A DNA stretch of 64,000 nucleotides from contig JAHBVJ010000020.1 in the NCBI GenBank assembly GCA_019637615.1, forward strand, positions 62,001 to 126,000, in the 5' to 3' direction. The DNA is from Anaerolineae bacterium. Lineage in GTDB: Bacteria; Chloroflexota; Anaerolineae; Aggregatilineales; UBA2796. The notes under the pieces are model-generated. The model was not told the DNA's origin. It worked only from the letters and a program-made list of their open reading frames with translations, and searched no databases. Positions 15,977-24,202 of this stretch are shown here, one piece after another. The first letter of the stretch is position 1; each line of letters starts with the position of its first letter. The position numbers and the translations under genes were made by a program.

Positions 15977-15994
15977 TTAGAGCAATTACTCTAA
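15977..15994. promoter_or_regulatory. TetR-type operator
   Basis: TTAGAGCAATTACTCTAA: six-base arms TTAGAG/CTCTAA around AATT, with one central mismatch pair. It abuts the start of the tetR-like gene, a classic position for autorepression. I saw no second copy near other genes in the window. Confidence 0.6.
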
Positions 15995-16086
15995 CAAATC
16001 ACAGCTTAGAATAACTGCTCCCAACTGTCAAGAGGTGGAATCGTTCCATCGTAAACAATATCAAATTGACTACATTCCGCCCATAA

Positions 16087-16968
16087 TCAACGTTGGCGCG
16101 TGCGTGGATCAAAGATGTCGCGCAGGCCGTCCCCGATGAAGTTGAGCGCCATGACCACGCTGAAGATGGCAAAACCGGGGAAAAAGCTCACCCACCATTG
16201 ATCCGCGTAGTCGATGCCATCCGCCACCATGCGCCCCCATTCGGGCGTCTCTGGCGGGGGGCCGAGGCCGAGGAAGCTCAGGCCAGCAAAGACGAGGATG
16301 GCGCTGCCGAAATCGATGGTCGTCAGCACGATCAGGGGGCCGAGGCAGTTGGGCAAAATGGAGACGAGTAGAATTCGCCAATGAGGGACGCCAATCGCCC
16401 GCGCCGCCTCTACGTAATCGTTGGCCTTCACGCTCAACACGGTGCTGCGTGCCAACCGTGCATAGGTAGGCCACGAGATGAGGGCGATGGTGATGATGGC
16501 GTTGATCATGCTCGGTCCCAAGGCGGCGGCAATCGCCATCGCCAAGATAATCGAAGGGAAGGCCAAGAACACGTCCGTCACGCGCATCAGCAGCTCATCC
16601 CAGACCCCGCCAAGGTAGCCTGCCACCGAGCCGATGCTGACGCCGATCACGAAGGAGGCGAAGACCGCGATCAGGCCAGCGGGCAGCGTCAAGCGAGCGC
16701 CGTAGACAACACGGGTCAGGATGTCCCGCCCTAGTTTATCCGCACCCCACCAATAGTCGGCACTTGGCGGCTGCAAACTGAAATTGATATTCTGCTGGAG
16801 CGGTTCATAGTGCTGGAAGAGCGGAATGAACACGGTCGCCACCACCCATGCCGCCACGATCAGCGTCCCGCCTAAGATGACAGGATGCCGTAGGAACCAA
16901 CGTAGGATGACACTTACCGACCGCCTAATGCGTGCGGATGCGGGGGTCAACGAGATAGTAGAGGACAT
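16087..16968 (-). CDS. Peptide/nickel-type ABC permease, DppC family
   Basis: About 293 aa. The N-terminal region has one membrane segment (HPVILGGTLIVAAWVVATVFI) and the DppC hallmark WWGADKLGRDILTRVVYGAR. The BPD_transp_1 domain follows with the EAA loop EAARAIGVPHWRILLVSILPNCLGPL, and the end is FIGDGLRDIFDPRTRQR. The ATG at 16968 is preferred over a TTG three bases earlier. The gene overlaps dppB-like by 44 bases. It imports peptides, nickel or related solutes when joined with a binding protein and two ATPases; neither is encoded nearby, so the transporter is incomplete here. Confidence 0.92.
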   Translation of the reverse strand: MSSTISLTPASARIRRSVSVILRWFLRHPVILGGTLIVAAWVVATVFIPLFQHYEPLQQNINFSLQPPSADYWWGADKLGRDILTRVVYGARLTLPAGLIAVFASFVIGVSIGSVAGYLGGVWDELLMRVTDVFLAFPSIILAMAIAAALGPSMINAIITIALISWPTYARLARSTVLSVKANDYVEAARAIGVPHWRILLVSILPNCLGPLIVLTTIDFGSAILVFAGLSFLGLGPPPETPEWGRMVADGIDYADQWWVSFFPGFAIFSVVMALNFIGDGLRDIFDPRTRQR

Positions 16969-17944
16969 CAACCACCAGATTTACAATGGCAAAGATCACC
17001 GCGATCAACATGGCGACGCCCATGATAGCGGGAAAATCTAACGTCGTAGAAGCGCGATAGGCATAACGCCCGATGCCGGGCCACGCGAAGATCGTTTCGG
17101 TCAGCACTGCGCCGGAAAGCAGGCCGCCATAGGACAACCCGATCACCGTAATCACGGGGATCAAGGCATTGCGCAGCGCGTGGCGGAAATTGATGGCGGG
17201 CGTCCGCAAGCCCTTGCTGCGCGCCGTGCGTACATAATCTTGCGACAACGACTCCAGCATCGAGGAGCGGGTGATGCGCGTGATCAGCCCTAAGCTGTAG
17301 GTGCTGAGGACGATCCCCGGTAAGATCAAATGACCGAAGGCGTTGGTGAACGCATCCCAACGTCCTGCCAATAAGCTGTCGATGGTCAAGAAGCCAGTGA
17401 CGACAGGCGGCGCGGCGATGGCGCTATCCAACCGCCCTAAGCCCGGTACGATCCGTAAGCCCACGTAAAATATCAATAAGCCTAGCAGCGCTAACCAGAA
17501 AATCGGTGCGCTGATCCCGATCAGGGAGATGAACCGGGCAAGGTAGTCGAGGATCGAGTTGCGCTTGATAGCTGCCAGCGTGCCCAAGCCTAGTCCCGCG
17601 ATCAAGCCGATCAGGGTGGCAAAGGTCGCCAGTTCGACGGTGGCGGGCAAGAACTGCTTGAGATCATCCACAACAGGGCGACGGCTGCGGATGCTCTTGC
17701 CGAGATTACCCGTCAACAGATTCTTCACATAGGTGAGATATTGGACAGGCAGCGGTTGATCCAAGCCCCATTCTTCTTTGAAGGCCGCGACGATGGTGGG
17801 GTCGGACATGGCTCGCTGACTGAGATTCGCCACCAGCGGATCGGCGGGCACGAAATGTGAGACGACGAACGACATCAACGTCATCCCCAAGATTAAGGGG
17901 ATGGTCAACACGAGACGCCGCAGCAAAAACAAGTGAAAGGGCAT
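16925..17944 (-). CDS. Peptide/nickel-type ABC permease, DppB family
   Basis: A 339-aa permease with six membrane segments. The start MPFHLFLLRRLVLTIPLILGM is characteristic of DppB, as is SFVVSHFVPADPL. The domain includes RFISLIGISAPIFWLALLGL, and the EAA loop is VRTARSKGLRTPAINFRHALRNALIPVITVIG followed by LLSGAVLTETIFAWPGIGRY (in two pieces). It forms a pair with the overlapping dppC-like gene. The missing ATPase and binding-protein genes must be elsewhere if the system works. The gene reads away from the small-membrane-protein operon. Confidence 0.93.
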   Translation of the reverse strand: MPFHLFLLRRLVLTIPLILGMTLMSFVVSHFVPADPLVANLSQRAMSDPTIVAAFKEEWGLDQPLPVQYLTYVKNLLTGNLGKSIRSRRPVVDDLKQFLPATVELATFATLIGLIAGLGLGTLAAIKRNSILDYLARFISLIGISAPIFWLALLGLLIFYVGLRIVPGLGRLDSAIAAPPVVTGFLTIDSLLAGRWDAFTNAFGHLILPGIVLSTYSLGLITRITRSSMLESLSQDYVRTARSKGLRTPAINFRHALRNALIPVITVIGLSYGGLLSGAVLTETIFAWPGIGRYAYRASTTLDFPAIMGVAMLIAVIFAIVNLVVDVLYYLVDPRIRTH

Positions 17945-18127
17945 GATGATGTGTACTATGCTTGATTGGTTAGTCAGTCACAAGGACAGGAGCTAAATTG
18001 GGAGGTAAGTATAGCGTGAAAAACGAATCTCCCCACGCCAAAGTTTGTTAAGATTGCGAAAGACGCTTGCGAATTCGCAAGGCAAGACTAGAATCAAGAC
18101 CATTGCTGAACGAGAAAGGGACATGCC

Positions 18128-18343
18128 ATGACCGATCAAGATGAACTGCGCGAGAGCCTGATCTTTAGCGATTTCGAGAAAGATTTCGGCGTGCGCGAAA
18201 AGCAAGCTGGCGATGTTGACACCGGGAAAATCTTCGGCTTGGCGGCTGGTGAGCGCATGTTGCTTTCCGTCATCCTGTTCCTGACGGTGACGGTGCTGGC
18301 AGCGGCGGTCTTGCTGGCGACCAACACGATTATGCTGCCGTAA
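18128..18343 (+). CDS. Small single-pass membrane protein, paralogue 1
   Basis: 71 aa. An acidic N-terminal half is followed by DTGKIFGLAAGERMLLSVIL and a hydrophobic C-terminal helix (FLTVTVLAAAVLLATNTIMLP). AAGGGA precedes the start. The second half is almost identical to that of the next gene, so the two are tandem duplicates. The conserved FGLAxGERMxL motif before a C-terminal helix suggests a tail-anchored protein; no function is known to me. It heads an operon with its paralogue and a propeller protein. Confidence 0.8.
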   Translation: MTDQDELRESLIFSDFEKDFGVREKQAGDVDTGKIFGLAAGERMLLSVILFLTVTVLAAAVLLATNTIMLP

Positions 18344-18386
18344 CGAGCCAAGTTTGGAACGCTGCGGATAGCGTCGGGACGCCACC

Positions 18387-18599
18387 ATGAGCGATTATCA
18401 AGATTTGCGCGATGAACTCACGCCCGATGACAAGCCCCTTGATGATTGGTCGGGCAAGAATCGTGATGAGATAGACACCGGAAAGATCTTCGGGCTAGCG
18501 GCGGGGGAACGGATGATGCTGTCGATCATCTTGTTTCTCACGGTGACGGTGCTCAGTATCGCTCTTTTGCTGGCGACCAATTCGGTAGCGCTGCCGTAG
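18387..18599 (+). CDS. Small single-pass membrane protein, paralogue 2
   Basis: 70 aa with the same layout as the preceding gene: acidic N-terminus (DDKPLDDWSGKNRDEI), then DTGKIFGLAAGERMMLSIIL and the helix FLTVTVLSIALLLATNSVALP. The N-terminal 30 residues have diverged while the motif and helix are conserved, suggesting that the motif/helix carries the shared function. It sits 43 bases after paralogue 1 and 28 bases before the propeller-protein gene. Confidence 0.8.
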   Translation: MSDYQDLRDELTPDDKPLDDWSGKNRDEIDTGKIFGLAAGERMMLSIILFLTVTVLSIALLLATNSVALP

Positions 18600-18627
18600 C
18601 CTATTAACGCAATGTCGGTAAGCATCT

Positions 18628-20040
18628 ATGAATAAGCATAAGCGTTCCCTCGGCGGCCTTTCCGATCGGTTCGATCTGGCGGTCGTCATTTTTGTGGTGA
18701 TCCTCCTCGCTGCCCTCGGCCTGACTATCGTTCGTGGCGACCAGATCGGATTACAGCTCACTTCGTACACACCGCGCGAGGCTGGTTCGATGCGTGCCAG
18801 CATTCAATTGACGTTCGATGAGCCGCTGTCTCAAGAGGCACTCGAACCAAATTTCAGCATCACGCCGCCCGTCAAAGGCGTGCTGACGGTCAAGGATCGC
18901 AGCGCGATTTTCCGCCCGACTGAAGCGCTGGTCATCGGGGAGACGTATACGGTGCTGGTGCGGGCGGGCGTCCAATCTGCCCAGACTGACCGCACCCTGA
19001 AATCTGATCTGCGCTGGCAATTCAAGGTGCGCACGCCGCGCCTCGCCTACATGAAAGCCGATCCCAACAACCCGATCAATTACAATTTGTTCCTTGCCGA
19101 TCCGAATGTGCCGGAGTCCGAGCAGGAAATCGTGCAATCGCAAACCAGCGTGGTCGAATTCGATGTCTCGCCCGATGGAATGCGCGTCGCTTACTCAGAA
19201 TATCAACAAACGGGCAGCAATTCGTTGTTCATCTGGGACGCGGCGACTGGCAAAACGTCACTGCTCTACGATTGTCCTGATGCTGTGTGCGGCAATCCGG
19301 TGTGGCGTCCCGATGGCGGTGCCATCGCGTTTGAGCGCAGTGAGGCCAATGTCAATACGGGCATCGGGATCGCCCGCGTGTGGGTGCTTGACCTGAACAG
19401 CAACACCGTCCGCCCGCTGTTCAAGGACAGCCAGATGATCGGCTTCGACCCGCGTTGGTCGCCGGATGGTACGAAACTCGCGGTATACAGCCAGAACGCG
19501 CCGGGGATCATCATGCATGATTTCACTACCGACACCGACAAGACGATCCAGACCTCCTACGGGCAGATCGGTGAGTTCTCGCCGGATGGGCACTGGATGT
19601 TCTTCCCTGAGATGGTGCAGGTACAAGATAAGGTCTACGCGGCGCATTTCATCCTTGCTGACCTCACCTCGGATTTCCTGACGCAGCGCGATACAGTGCC
19701 AGTGACCGAAGTGAGCAACGATGTGGAAGCCGCGTGGCTGGATAACCAGACCATGATCGTCGCGCGCCGTCCACCGTATCAGGCCAATTCAGGCGGCGCA
19801 CCAGCTGGGCCGCAGCTTTTCAAGCTGAATATCGAGACCGGAGAAGCTACGCCGCTGCTGTCTGATGCGGACTACAGCAACGGCAACATGACCGTCAGCC
19901 CCGATGGCAAGATGGTGGCATTCCAGCGGTTCGCGCTAGGCAAACCGGGCGCACGTCCAGAATTATGGGTGCTCGACCTGACGACTGGCAAAGTAACGCA
20001 GGTCGCCAACGACTCGATCAGCCCGCGCTGGATGCCGTGA
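18628..20040 (+). CDS. Membrane-anchored Ig-like plus TolB/PD40 propeller protein
   Basis: 470 aa. A single N-terminal membrane anchor (about 12-32, LAVVIFVVILLAALGLTIV) is followed by a Big_5/SbsA-like Ig domain (about 50-130: SIQLTFDEPLSQEALEPNF ... IFRPTEALVIGETYTVLVRA). The remainder is a WD40-like propeller with TolB/PD40 repeats (FDVSPDGMRVAY, VWRPDGGAIAF, RWSPDGTKLAVY, EFSPDGHWMFF, TVSPDGKMVAFQR). It is therefore an extracellular, membrane-tethered protein-interaction module. It is the third gene of the operon with the two small membrane proteins, with which it probably works. Three larger propeller proteins occur further along the window. Confidence 0.85.
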   Translation: MNKHKRSLGGLSDRFDLAVVIFVVILLAALGLTIVRGDQIGLQLTSYTPREAGSMRASIQLTFDEPLSQEALEPNFSITPPVKGVLTVKDRSAIFRPTEALVIGETYTVLVRAGVQSAQTDRTLKSDLRWQFKVRTPRLAYMKADPNNPINYNLFLADPNVPESEQEIVQSQTSVVEFDVSPDGMRVAYSEYQQTGSNSLFIWDAATGKTSLLYDCPDAVCGNPVWRPDGGAIAFERSEANVNTGIGIARVWVLDLNSNTVRPLFKDSQMIGFDPRWSPDGTKLAVYSQNAPGIIMHDFTTDTDKTIQTSYGQIGEFSPDGHWMFFPEMVQVQDKVYAAHFILADLTSDFLTQRDTVPVTEVSNDVEAAWLDNQTMIVARRPPYQANSGGAPAGPQLFKLNIETGEATPLLSDADYSNGNMTVSPDGKMVAFQRFALGKPGARPELWVLDLTTGKVTQVANDSISPRWMP

Positions 20041-20059
20041 TCAGGCGGTGACGGTGGTG

Positions 20060-20533
20060 CTATCTCGGCGTCGTCAGGAACCAGACCGCGATGCCGCACA
20101 GCGCGAGGCAGGCCGTCAGGACGAGGCAACCAAAGCCGATGATCAACGGACGCGCATAGGGCGCAATCGGGCCGCTGAACAAGACGCCAGTGAGGAGATC
20201 GGTCACGCCGCTGAAAATGCCGCGCCCGCGATAGGTGGATGTCGTTGCCGTGCGATCCTCTCTGCGGCTGCGTGATCCTGAGGCGGTGCGCGAACGGTAC
20301 GACGAGCGCGGCGCGATCACATCGTCGTCATCGTCCACGCTGGATCGACGGCGGCGCGACCGTCCCACGCCCAATTCGACCTCGTCGCGGTCATCACCGA
20401 CGAGCGCACCGCTGGATCGGCGCTTCAAATAGCGTTCGGGATCGAAATTGGCGAAATCGTCGCTCTCTTGGTCATCGAGCATCCCGCGCTCAAGGTTATT
20501 AAAATCGTCGTCGTAGTCATCGTTGTTAGACAT
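20060..20533 (-). CDS. Charged single-pass membrane protein, unknown function
   Basis: About 157 aa. A long, very charged and Ser/Arg/Asp-rich cytoplasmic region (MSNNDDYDDDFNNLERG ... SRRRRSSVDDDDD) is followed by a short hydrophobic stretch and a C-terminal helix (PLIIGFGCLVLTACLALCGIAVWFL, given here as one span of about 25 residues at 128-152). The start codon overlaps the stop of the upstream gene (TAATG), so the two are translationally coupled. A start four codons earlier is possible. No function is recognised. Confidence 0.65.
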   Translation of the reverse strand: MSNNDDYDDDFNNLERGMLDDQESDDFANFDPERYLKRRSSGALVGDDRDEVELGVGRSRRRRSSVDDDDDVIAPRSSYRSRTASGSRSRREDRTATTSTYRGRGIFSGVTDLLTGVLFSGPIAPYARPLIIGFGCLVLTACLALCGIAVWFLTTPR

Positions 20534-20742
20534 TAGGTCTCCCACTCGTTGCGGGTGTCATCAATGTATTTTTGTGCATCAATTCCTGCCCAAATCTCTG
20601 CGCCCAACCCTTCCAACTCCAAGATGCTGTGCTTCTTGATCGGTGGAGTCTCAATGAGGGAGTCCACGATCAGCATGATCAGCTTCTTTCGATCTTCGAT
20701 GGACAAGGTGTGTATTTCGGCAGCGATGGTTTCTAAGCTCAT
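20533..20742 (-). CDS. Antitoxin-like small protein without an adjacent toxin
   Basis: 69 aa. MSLETIAAEIHTLSIEDRKK is an amphipathic N-terminal helix pair, and the conserved-looking tail HSILELEGLGAEIWAGIDAQ, then YIDDTRNEWE, matches small antitoxin-type proteins usually encoded just upstream of PIN-domain toxins. No PIN gene follows; instead its stop overlaps the start of a charged membrane protein gene. It may be an orphan antitoxin or a regulator. The assignment rests on remembered family pattern. Confidence 0.65.
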   Translation of the reverse strand: MSLETIAAEIHTLSIEDRKKLIMLIVDSLIETPPIKKHSILELEGLGAEIWAGIDAQKYIDDTRNEWET

Positions 20743-20787
20743 ATTTGTTTCCGTTAGCCCCTGATGTCATCCTTACAGCGAACCTAC

Positions 20788-22053
20788 TCACTCATAGTGC
20801 AGCGCCTCAATCGGATTCATCCGTGAAGCGCGGCTTGCCGGATACAACCCGAAGAACACCCCGATCCCCGCTGAAATGCCCGTCGCGAGGAGCACGCTCC
20901 CCACGCGGATGGTGGCGTCCAACTGCGGCAGCACCGCCCGCAAGATCGTCGTGGCGAGTAAGGCCACCGACAGCCCCGCCAAGCCGCCGAGCAATGCCAG
21001 CAGCATCGATTCTATCAAGAATTGTATCAACACATCGCCGCCACGCGCACCGACCGCTTTGCGCAGCCCGATCTCGCGCGTGCGCTCCGTGACCGTGACC
21101 AGCATGATATTCATGATCCCGATCCCGCCGACTAGCAGGCTGATCGCGGCGATGATGGCGAGGAAAATGGTCAGCAGATTGGTGATCTGCCCGAAGCTTT
21201 CCAGCAAATCCTTCTGCGTGATGATCTGAAAATCATCTTCGTCGCGGAAGTTGATGTTGCGGATGCGGCGCAACGTTTCGGTGGTTTCTGCTACCATCGC
21301 GTCCATCGCTTGCTCATCTTGCGCCTGCATCAAGATCACCGAGACCGCCCGCGCCCCACTCAGATTGCGCACATTTTGCAACCGCGTTTGCGCCGTCGTG
21401 ATCGGCACGAGAATGATGTCATCTTCGTCCTGAAAACTGGCACCGCCGTATTTGGCGAGCACGCCGATGACCTTGAATGGAATGCCCGTCACGCTGATGG
21501 TTTCGCCTACGGGATTGGTGCCGTCGGGGAACAACTGATTCAGCGTGGTCATGCCGATCACGGCGACACGTGCCTGCGTGCTCACGTCGTCCGCATCGAA
21601 CGCCCGCCCCGCCGCGAGGGTGCGATTGCGCACGGTCACGTAGAGTTCGGTGGCGGCGATGATGCGGGCACGCGCCTGTGCGTTGGCGTAGGTAGTCTGG
21701 CGGCGCATGGTCAACTGCGGCACGACATATTTGGCATCCGGCACGTTGAACGGGTCTTGCAGCGCCTCGACATCTTTGTTGGTGAGCGTCGAAAACGTGA
21801 TCGAGGTGCGGTTGGCGGCGGGAACACCGCTCTGTGTTTGGGGCGCGTTGGTGCTGGAAAAGATGAAGGCCAGATTCGCGCCAATGCCGAGGAATTGATC
21901 CGCGATGTAATCTTGCACCGCCTGTCCGAGCGAAACCAGCACGATCACCGCTGCTACGCCGATGCTGATGCCGAGCATGGTCAGGGCGGCGCGCAGTTTG
22001 TTGGATAGCAGACTGGAAAAGGCGTTGCGTAGATTTTCAAGGATTGCCAGCAT
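20788..22053 (-). CDS. MacB-family ABC permease (FtsX domain)
   Basis: 421 aa. The opening NLRNAFSSLLSNKLRAALTM and LGISIGVAAVIVLVSLG form the first membrane helix, followed by a ~220-residue periplasmic-type MacB_PCD domain. The FtsX domain has three helices (LLTIFLAIIAAISLLVGGIG, then MLLALLGGLAGLSVALLATT, and VGSVLLATGISAGIGVFFGL) with MNIMLVTVTERTREIGLRKA and the ending YPASRASRMNPIEALHYE. Such proteins export or transduce mechanical work across the membrane with a MacB/LolD-type ATPase, none of which is adjacent. Confidence 0.9.
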   Translation of the reverse strand: MLAILENLRNAFSSLLSNKLRAALTMLGISIGVAAVIVLVSLGQAVQDYIADQFLGIGANLAFIFSSTNAPQTQSGVPAANRTSITFSTLTNKDVEALQDPFNVPDAKYVVPQLTMRRQTTYANAQARARIIAATELYVTVRNRTLAAGRAFDADDVSTQARVAVIGMTTLNQLFPDGTNPVGETISVTGIPFKVIGVLAKYGGASFQDEDDIILVPITTAQTRLQNVRNLSGARAVSVILMQAQDEQAMDAMVAETTETLRRIRNINFRDEDDFQIITQKDLLESFGQITNLLTIFLAIIAAISLLVGGIGIMNIMLVTVTERTREIGLRKAVGARGGDVLIQFLIESMLLALLGGLAGLSVALLATTILRAVLPQLDATIRVGSVLLATGISAGIGVFFGLYPASRASRMNPIEALHYE

Positions 22054-22088
22054 AACTACTCTGTCGAAGCCATCGAGTCAGATGCGGT

Positions 22089-22120
22089 GATTATCCTACA
22101 AACACGACGGCGCGCACATG
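22089..22120. repeat. 32-bp direct repeat, left copy
   Basis: Identical to 22583-22614 except for one base. On the minus strand both copies can be read as a C-terminus HVRAVxFVG followed by a stop, so they may be relics of a duplicated gene end. The two copies flank the 119-aa gene at 22147-22506. Confidence 0.85.
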
Positions 22121-22146
22121 CTCAATCGGCAGTATTTGCGCGATTC

Positions 22147-22506
22147 TCACGGTCGTTCATACGCCGCGATAACCTCGATTGACCCGATAATGTGTTGATT
22201 GAATTCATCAAGTTGTTCAGCGGGAATCCAGTATTCTTGATGTACTGCTCCGCCTACCGTTTGCACATCAAACTGCTGCAAATACATTGTGTCAACCTGA
22301 AACCGCGTGACATAACCAGCAAAGCCAGATGCCGCGTCGCTCGTATTCCAATCGCGCGCAATTTGATGAGCGTAGGACTCGGTGAGTACAGGATAGAAGA
22401 TAGGCTGATGCGGCAAACGCGGCGGGAATGCGCGGAAATCACTATCACGAATTAACGCTAGTTCTTTGGCACCAATCGGACGATACAACGTGATAGTAGC
22501 TGACAT
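22147..22506 (-). CDS. Hypothetical protein, ADP-ribosylation/crystallin J1-like annotation family
   Basis: 119 aa, soluble. Features are YRPIGAKELALIRDSDFRAF, PPRLPHQPIFYPV, YAHQIARDWN, a central strand region (GYVTRFQVDTMYLQQFDVQ) and HQEYWIPAEQLDEFNQHI. From memory, close relatives are labelled 'ADP-ribosylation/crystallin J1' in public annotation, which is a loose name with no demonstrated activity. It is a single-gene unit bracketed by a 32-bp direct repeat. Confidence 0.7.
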   Translation of the reverse strand: MSATITLYRPIGAKELALIRDSDFRAFPPRLPHQPIFYPVLTESYAHQIARDWNTSDAASGFAGYVTRFQVDTMYLQQFDVQTVGGAVHQEYWIPAEQLDEFNQHIIGSIEVIAAYERP

Positions 22507-22582
22507 AAGCGTTACTCAATCTTGGCTATTGATGTCGAAATAGCTGGCCTTCAACATGACATTGACTGTTTCACGATTGGAA

Positions 22583-22614
22583 GATTATCCTACAAACGCG
22601 ACGGCGCGCACATG
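22583..22614. repeat. 32-bp direct repeat, right copy
   Basis: Second copy of the repeat at 22089-22120, one mismatch, 494 bases apart, same orientation. Confidence 0.85.
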
Positions 22615-22695
22615 ATTGTACGGCGTGCAACGCTCACGAATGATAATGGGTAGTGGTATCATCAACGCAACCATGCGAATAATGAAGTGGTCATC

Positions 22696-23511
22696 ATGTT
22701 AGCTCTATGTTTTCCGCAGTGGCAGGGATCGGGACACTCGAATGATCTGTATCCGGCAGCACTGGCGATCCGCGATCATCTGGCGGACTCGTTCACGTTC
22801 CAAACTGTGCCTGTGCTGGAAGAAGAAACACTCAACACCGAGCAAGACATCATCGGGCGCAGTGCCATTTTACGGCAGCAGCGTGCCGCTAATGACATCA
22901 TCCGTCAAGCCACGCCGGATCGCATCTTGACGGTGGGCGGCGACTGCGGGATCGAGATCGCGCCGATCAGCTATCTGAACAGCCGTTATCCTGCGGATGA
23001 GTTCGCGGTGTTGTGGATCGACGCACATGGCGACTTGAATACGCCGCAAAGCTCACCGAGTCGGCATTTTCACGGAATGCCGCTGCGCATACTGCTCGGT
23101 GAAGGCGATCCTGAGATCGTCACGGCGTGTTTCTCGACGCTGAAACCGGAGCAAGTTGTGTTAGCCGGAACGCGCGATCTCGATCCGCCGGAAGCCGCCT
23201 ATATTCAAGGGCGCTTGACGGTTTTTACCGTCGATCAGATGAAAGATGAGATGATCATCCACTATTTGCGCGGGCGAGGCGTGCGGCGCGTGTTCGTACA
23301 TTTGGATACCGACGCGCTCGATCCGAACGATTTCCCTGATACCAAAGTCCCGACTCCGGGCGGTGTGCGCCTGAAAACGCTGATCGAATTCCTGACCAAG
23401 GTGCGCCAGCAATTTGATGTGGTTGGCTTCACGATCACCGAGTTCGTAGGCAGCAAGCCAGCAGGATTGGCGCGAGTCAAGCAGATCGTGCAAGCGGTGT
23501 GGGGCGAATAA
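22696..23511 (+). CDS. Arginase/agmatinase-family protein
   Basis: About 271 aa of the ureohydrolase fold. Metal-site motifs are recognisable: GGDCG (81-85; the usual His is Cys), WIDAHGDLNTP (108-118) and VHLDTDALDP near residue 204. The loop SPSRHFHGMPL also fits. These enzymes hydrolyse guanidino or formimino groups with two Mn ions; replacement of the first metal-ligand His by Cys suggests altered metal binding or a non-arginine substrate. I prefer the ATG at 22696 to a GTG three codons earlier. The gene stands alone. Confidence 0.82.
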   Translation: MLALCFPQWQGSGHSNDLYPAALAIRDHLADSFTFQTVPVLEEETLNTEQDIIGRSAILRQQRAANDIIRQATPDRILTVGGDCGIEIAPISYLNSRYPADEFAVLWIDAHGDLNTPQSSPSRHFHGMPLRILLGEGDPEIVTACFSTLKPEQVVLAGTRDLDPPEAAYIQGRLTVFTVDQMKDEMIIHYLRGRGVRRVFVHLDTDALDPNDFPDTKVPTPGGVRLKTLIEFLTKVRQQFDVVGFTITEFVGSKPAGLARVKQIVQAVWGE

Positions 23512-23533
23512 TTATAGCAAATGGAGTATATGT

Positions 23534-23808
23534 TTGATAGAAAACTTCATCGGCTTAGTTTGGGTGGTATTGGGTCCAATCATTGGATTTGTCTTGATAT
23601 ATAATGGTGTTCGTATTGGTCGATCTAATGATCCAACGAGTTAGACCCTATTCTTAGCCCCAAAGCTGTACCAACTACTCCCAATCAAATTAGGCTTTGG
23701 GCAGTAATCGAAATAGTATTTGGCGCGATGCTGATCGGCAGTGTGATTTCTATTTCCTTTAACGACTATTTATTTATGCAACTTGGGGATATTTACGCTG
23801 ATGATTAG
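23534..23808 (+). pseudogene. Frameshifted small membrane protein
   Basis: A TTG at 23534 with GGAG seven bases upstream opens IENFIGLVWVVLGPIIGFVL then IYNGVRIGRSNDPTS, stopping at 23644. Immediately after, another frame continues with LDPILSPKAVPTTPNQIRLW, then AVIEIVFGAMLIGSVISISF and ends at 23808. The two halves together look like one ~90-aa protein with two membrane helices split by a single frameshift around 23636-23645. It may be a real pseudogene or a sequencing error. No family is recognised. Confidence 0.5.
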
Positions 23809-23862
23809 CCCACTCATTTATGTCGTAAAATAGTTGAGCTTGTTGAAAAAGGGAACGGCATT

Positions 23863-24087
23863 GTGAAAATAGAGGACTTTGGGGCCAGAGCAGAATGCCT
23901 TGATGCACTTAAACGCAGTGGCTTTACTAATGTAGAAGAAGTTGTGGAATTTCTTGAAATGCTCGGTAGTCCACCTGCTTCTACAATCAGTGGTCGTTGG
24001 ATTAAGTATTTCCCTGAAATAGTTCAACAACTGAAGGTTCGTGGATTTTGGACGCAGAAACTGGAATCGTATTGGCCAGATGTTTAG
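23863..24087 (+). CDS. Small helical protein, unknown
   Basis: 74 aa starting at GTG 23863 with a purine-rich GGGAAC upstream. The segment ECLDALKRSGFTNVEEVVEF is reminiscent of the helix-hairpin-helix seen in the RNA polymerase alpha C-terminal domain (LKRxGI.TVEEL), which binds DNA or proteins, but the match is short. The rest (GSPPASTISGRWIKYFPEIV) is unremarkable. It follows the broken membrane gene; base composition is more AT-rich than neighbours, hinting at acquired DNA. Confidence 0.5.
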   Translation: MKIEDFGARAECLDALKRSGFTNVEEVVEFLEMLGSPPASTISGRWIKYFPEIVQQLKVRGFWTQKLESYWPDV

Positions 24088-24202
24088 ACTGTAGACCTAG
24101 TTTATCAACACGCTGAGTTCTATTGCTACGCAAATGGGTTCATCTTCTCTCTACTACGATTATGATCATCCGATATACGCTATTTTGATTGGAGCGTTTG
24201 GA

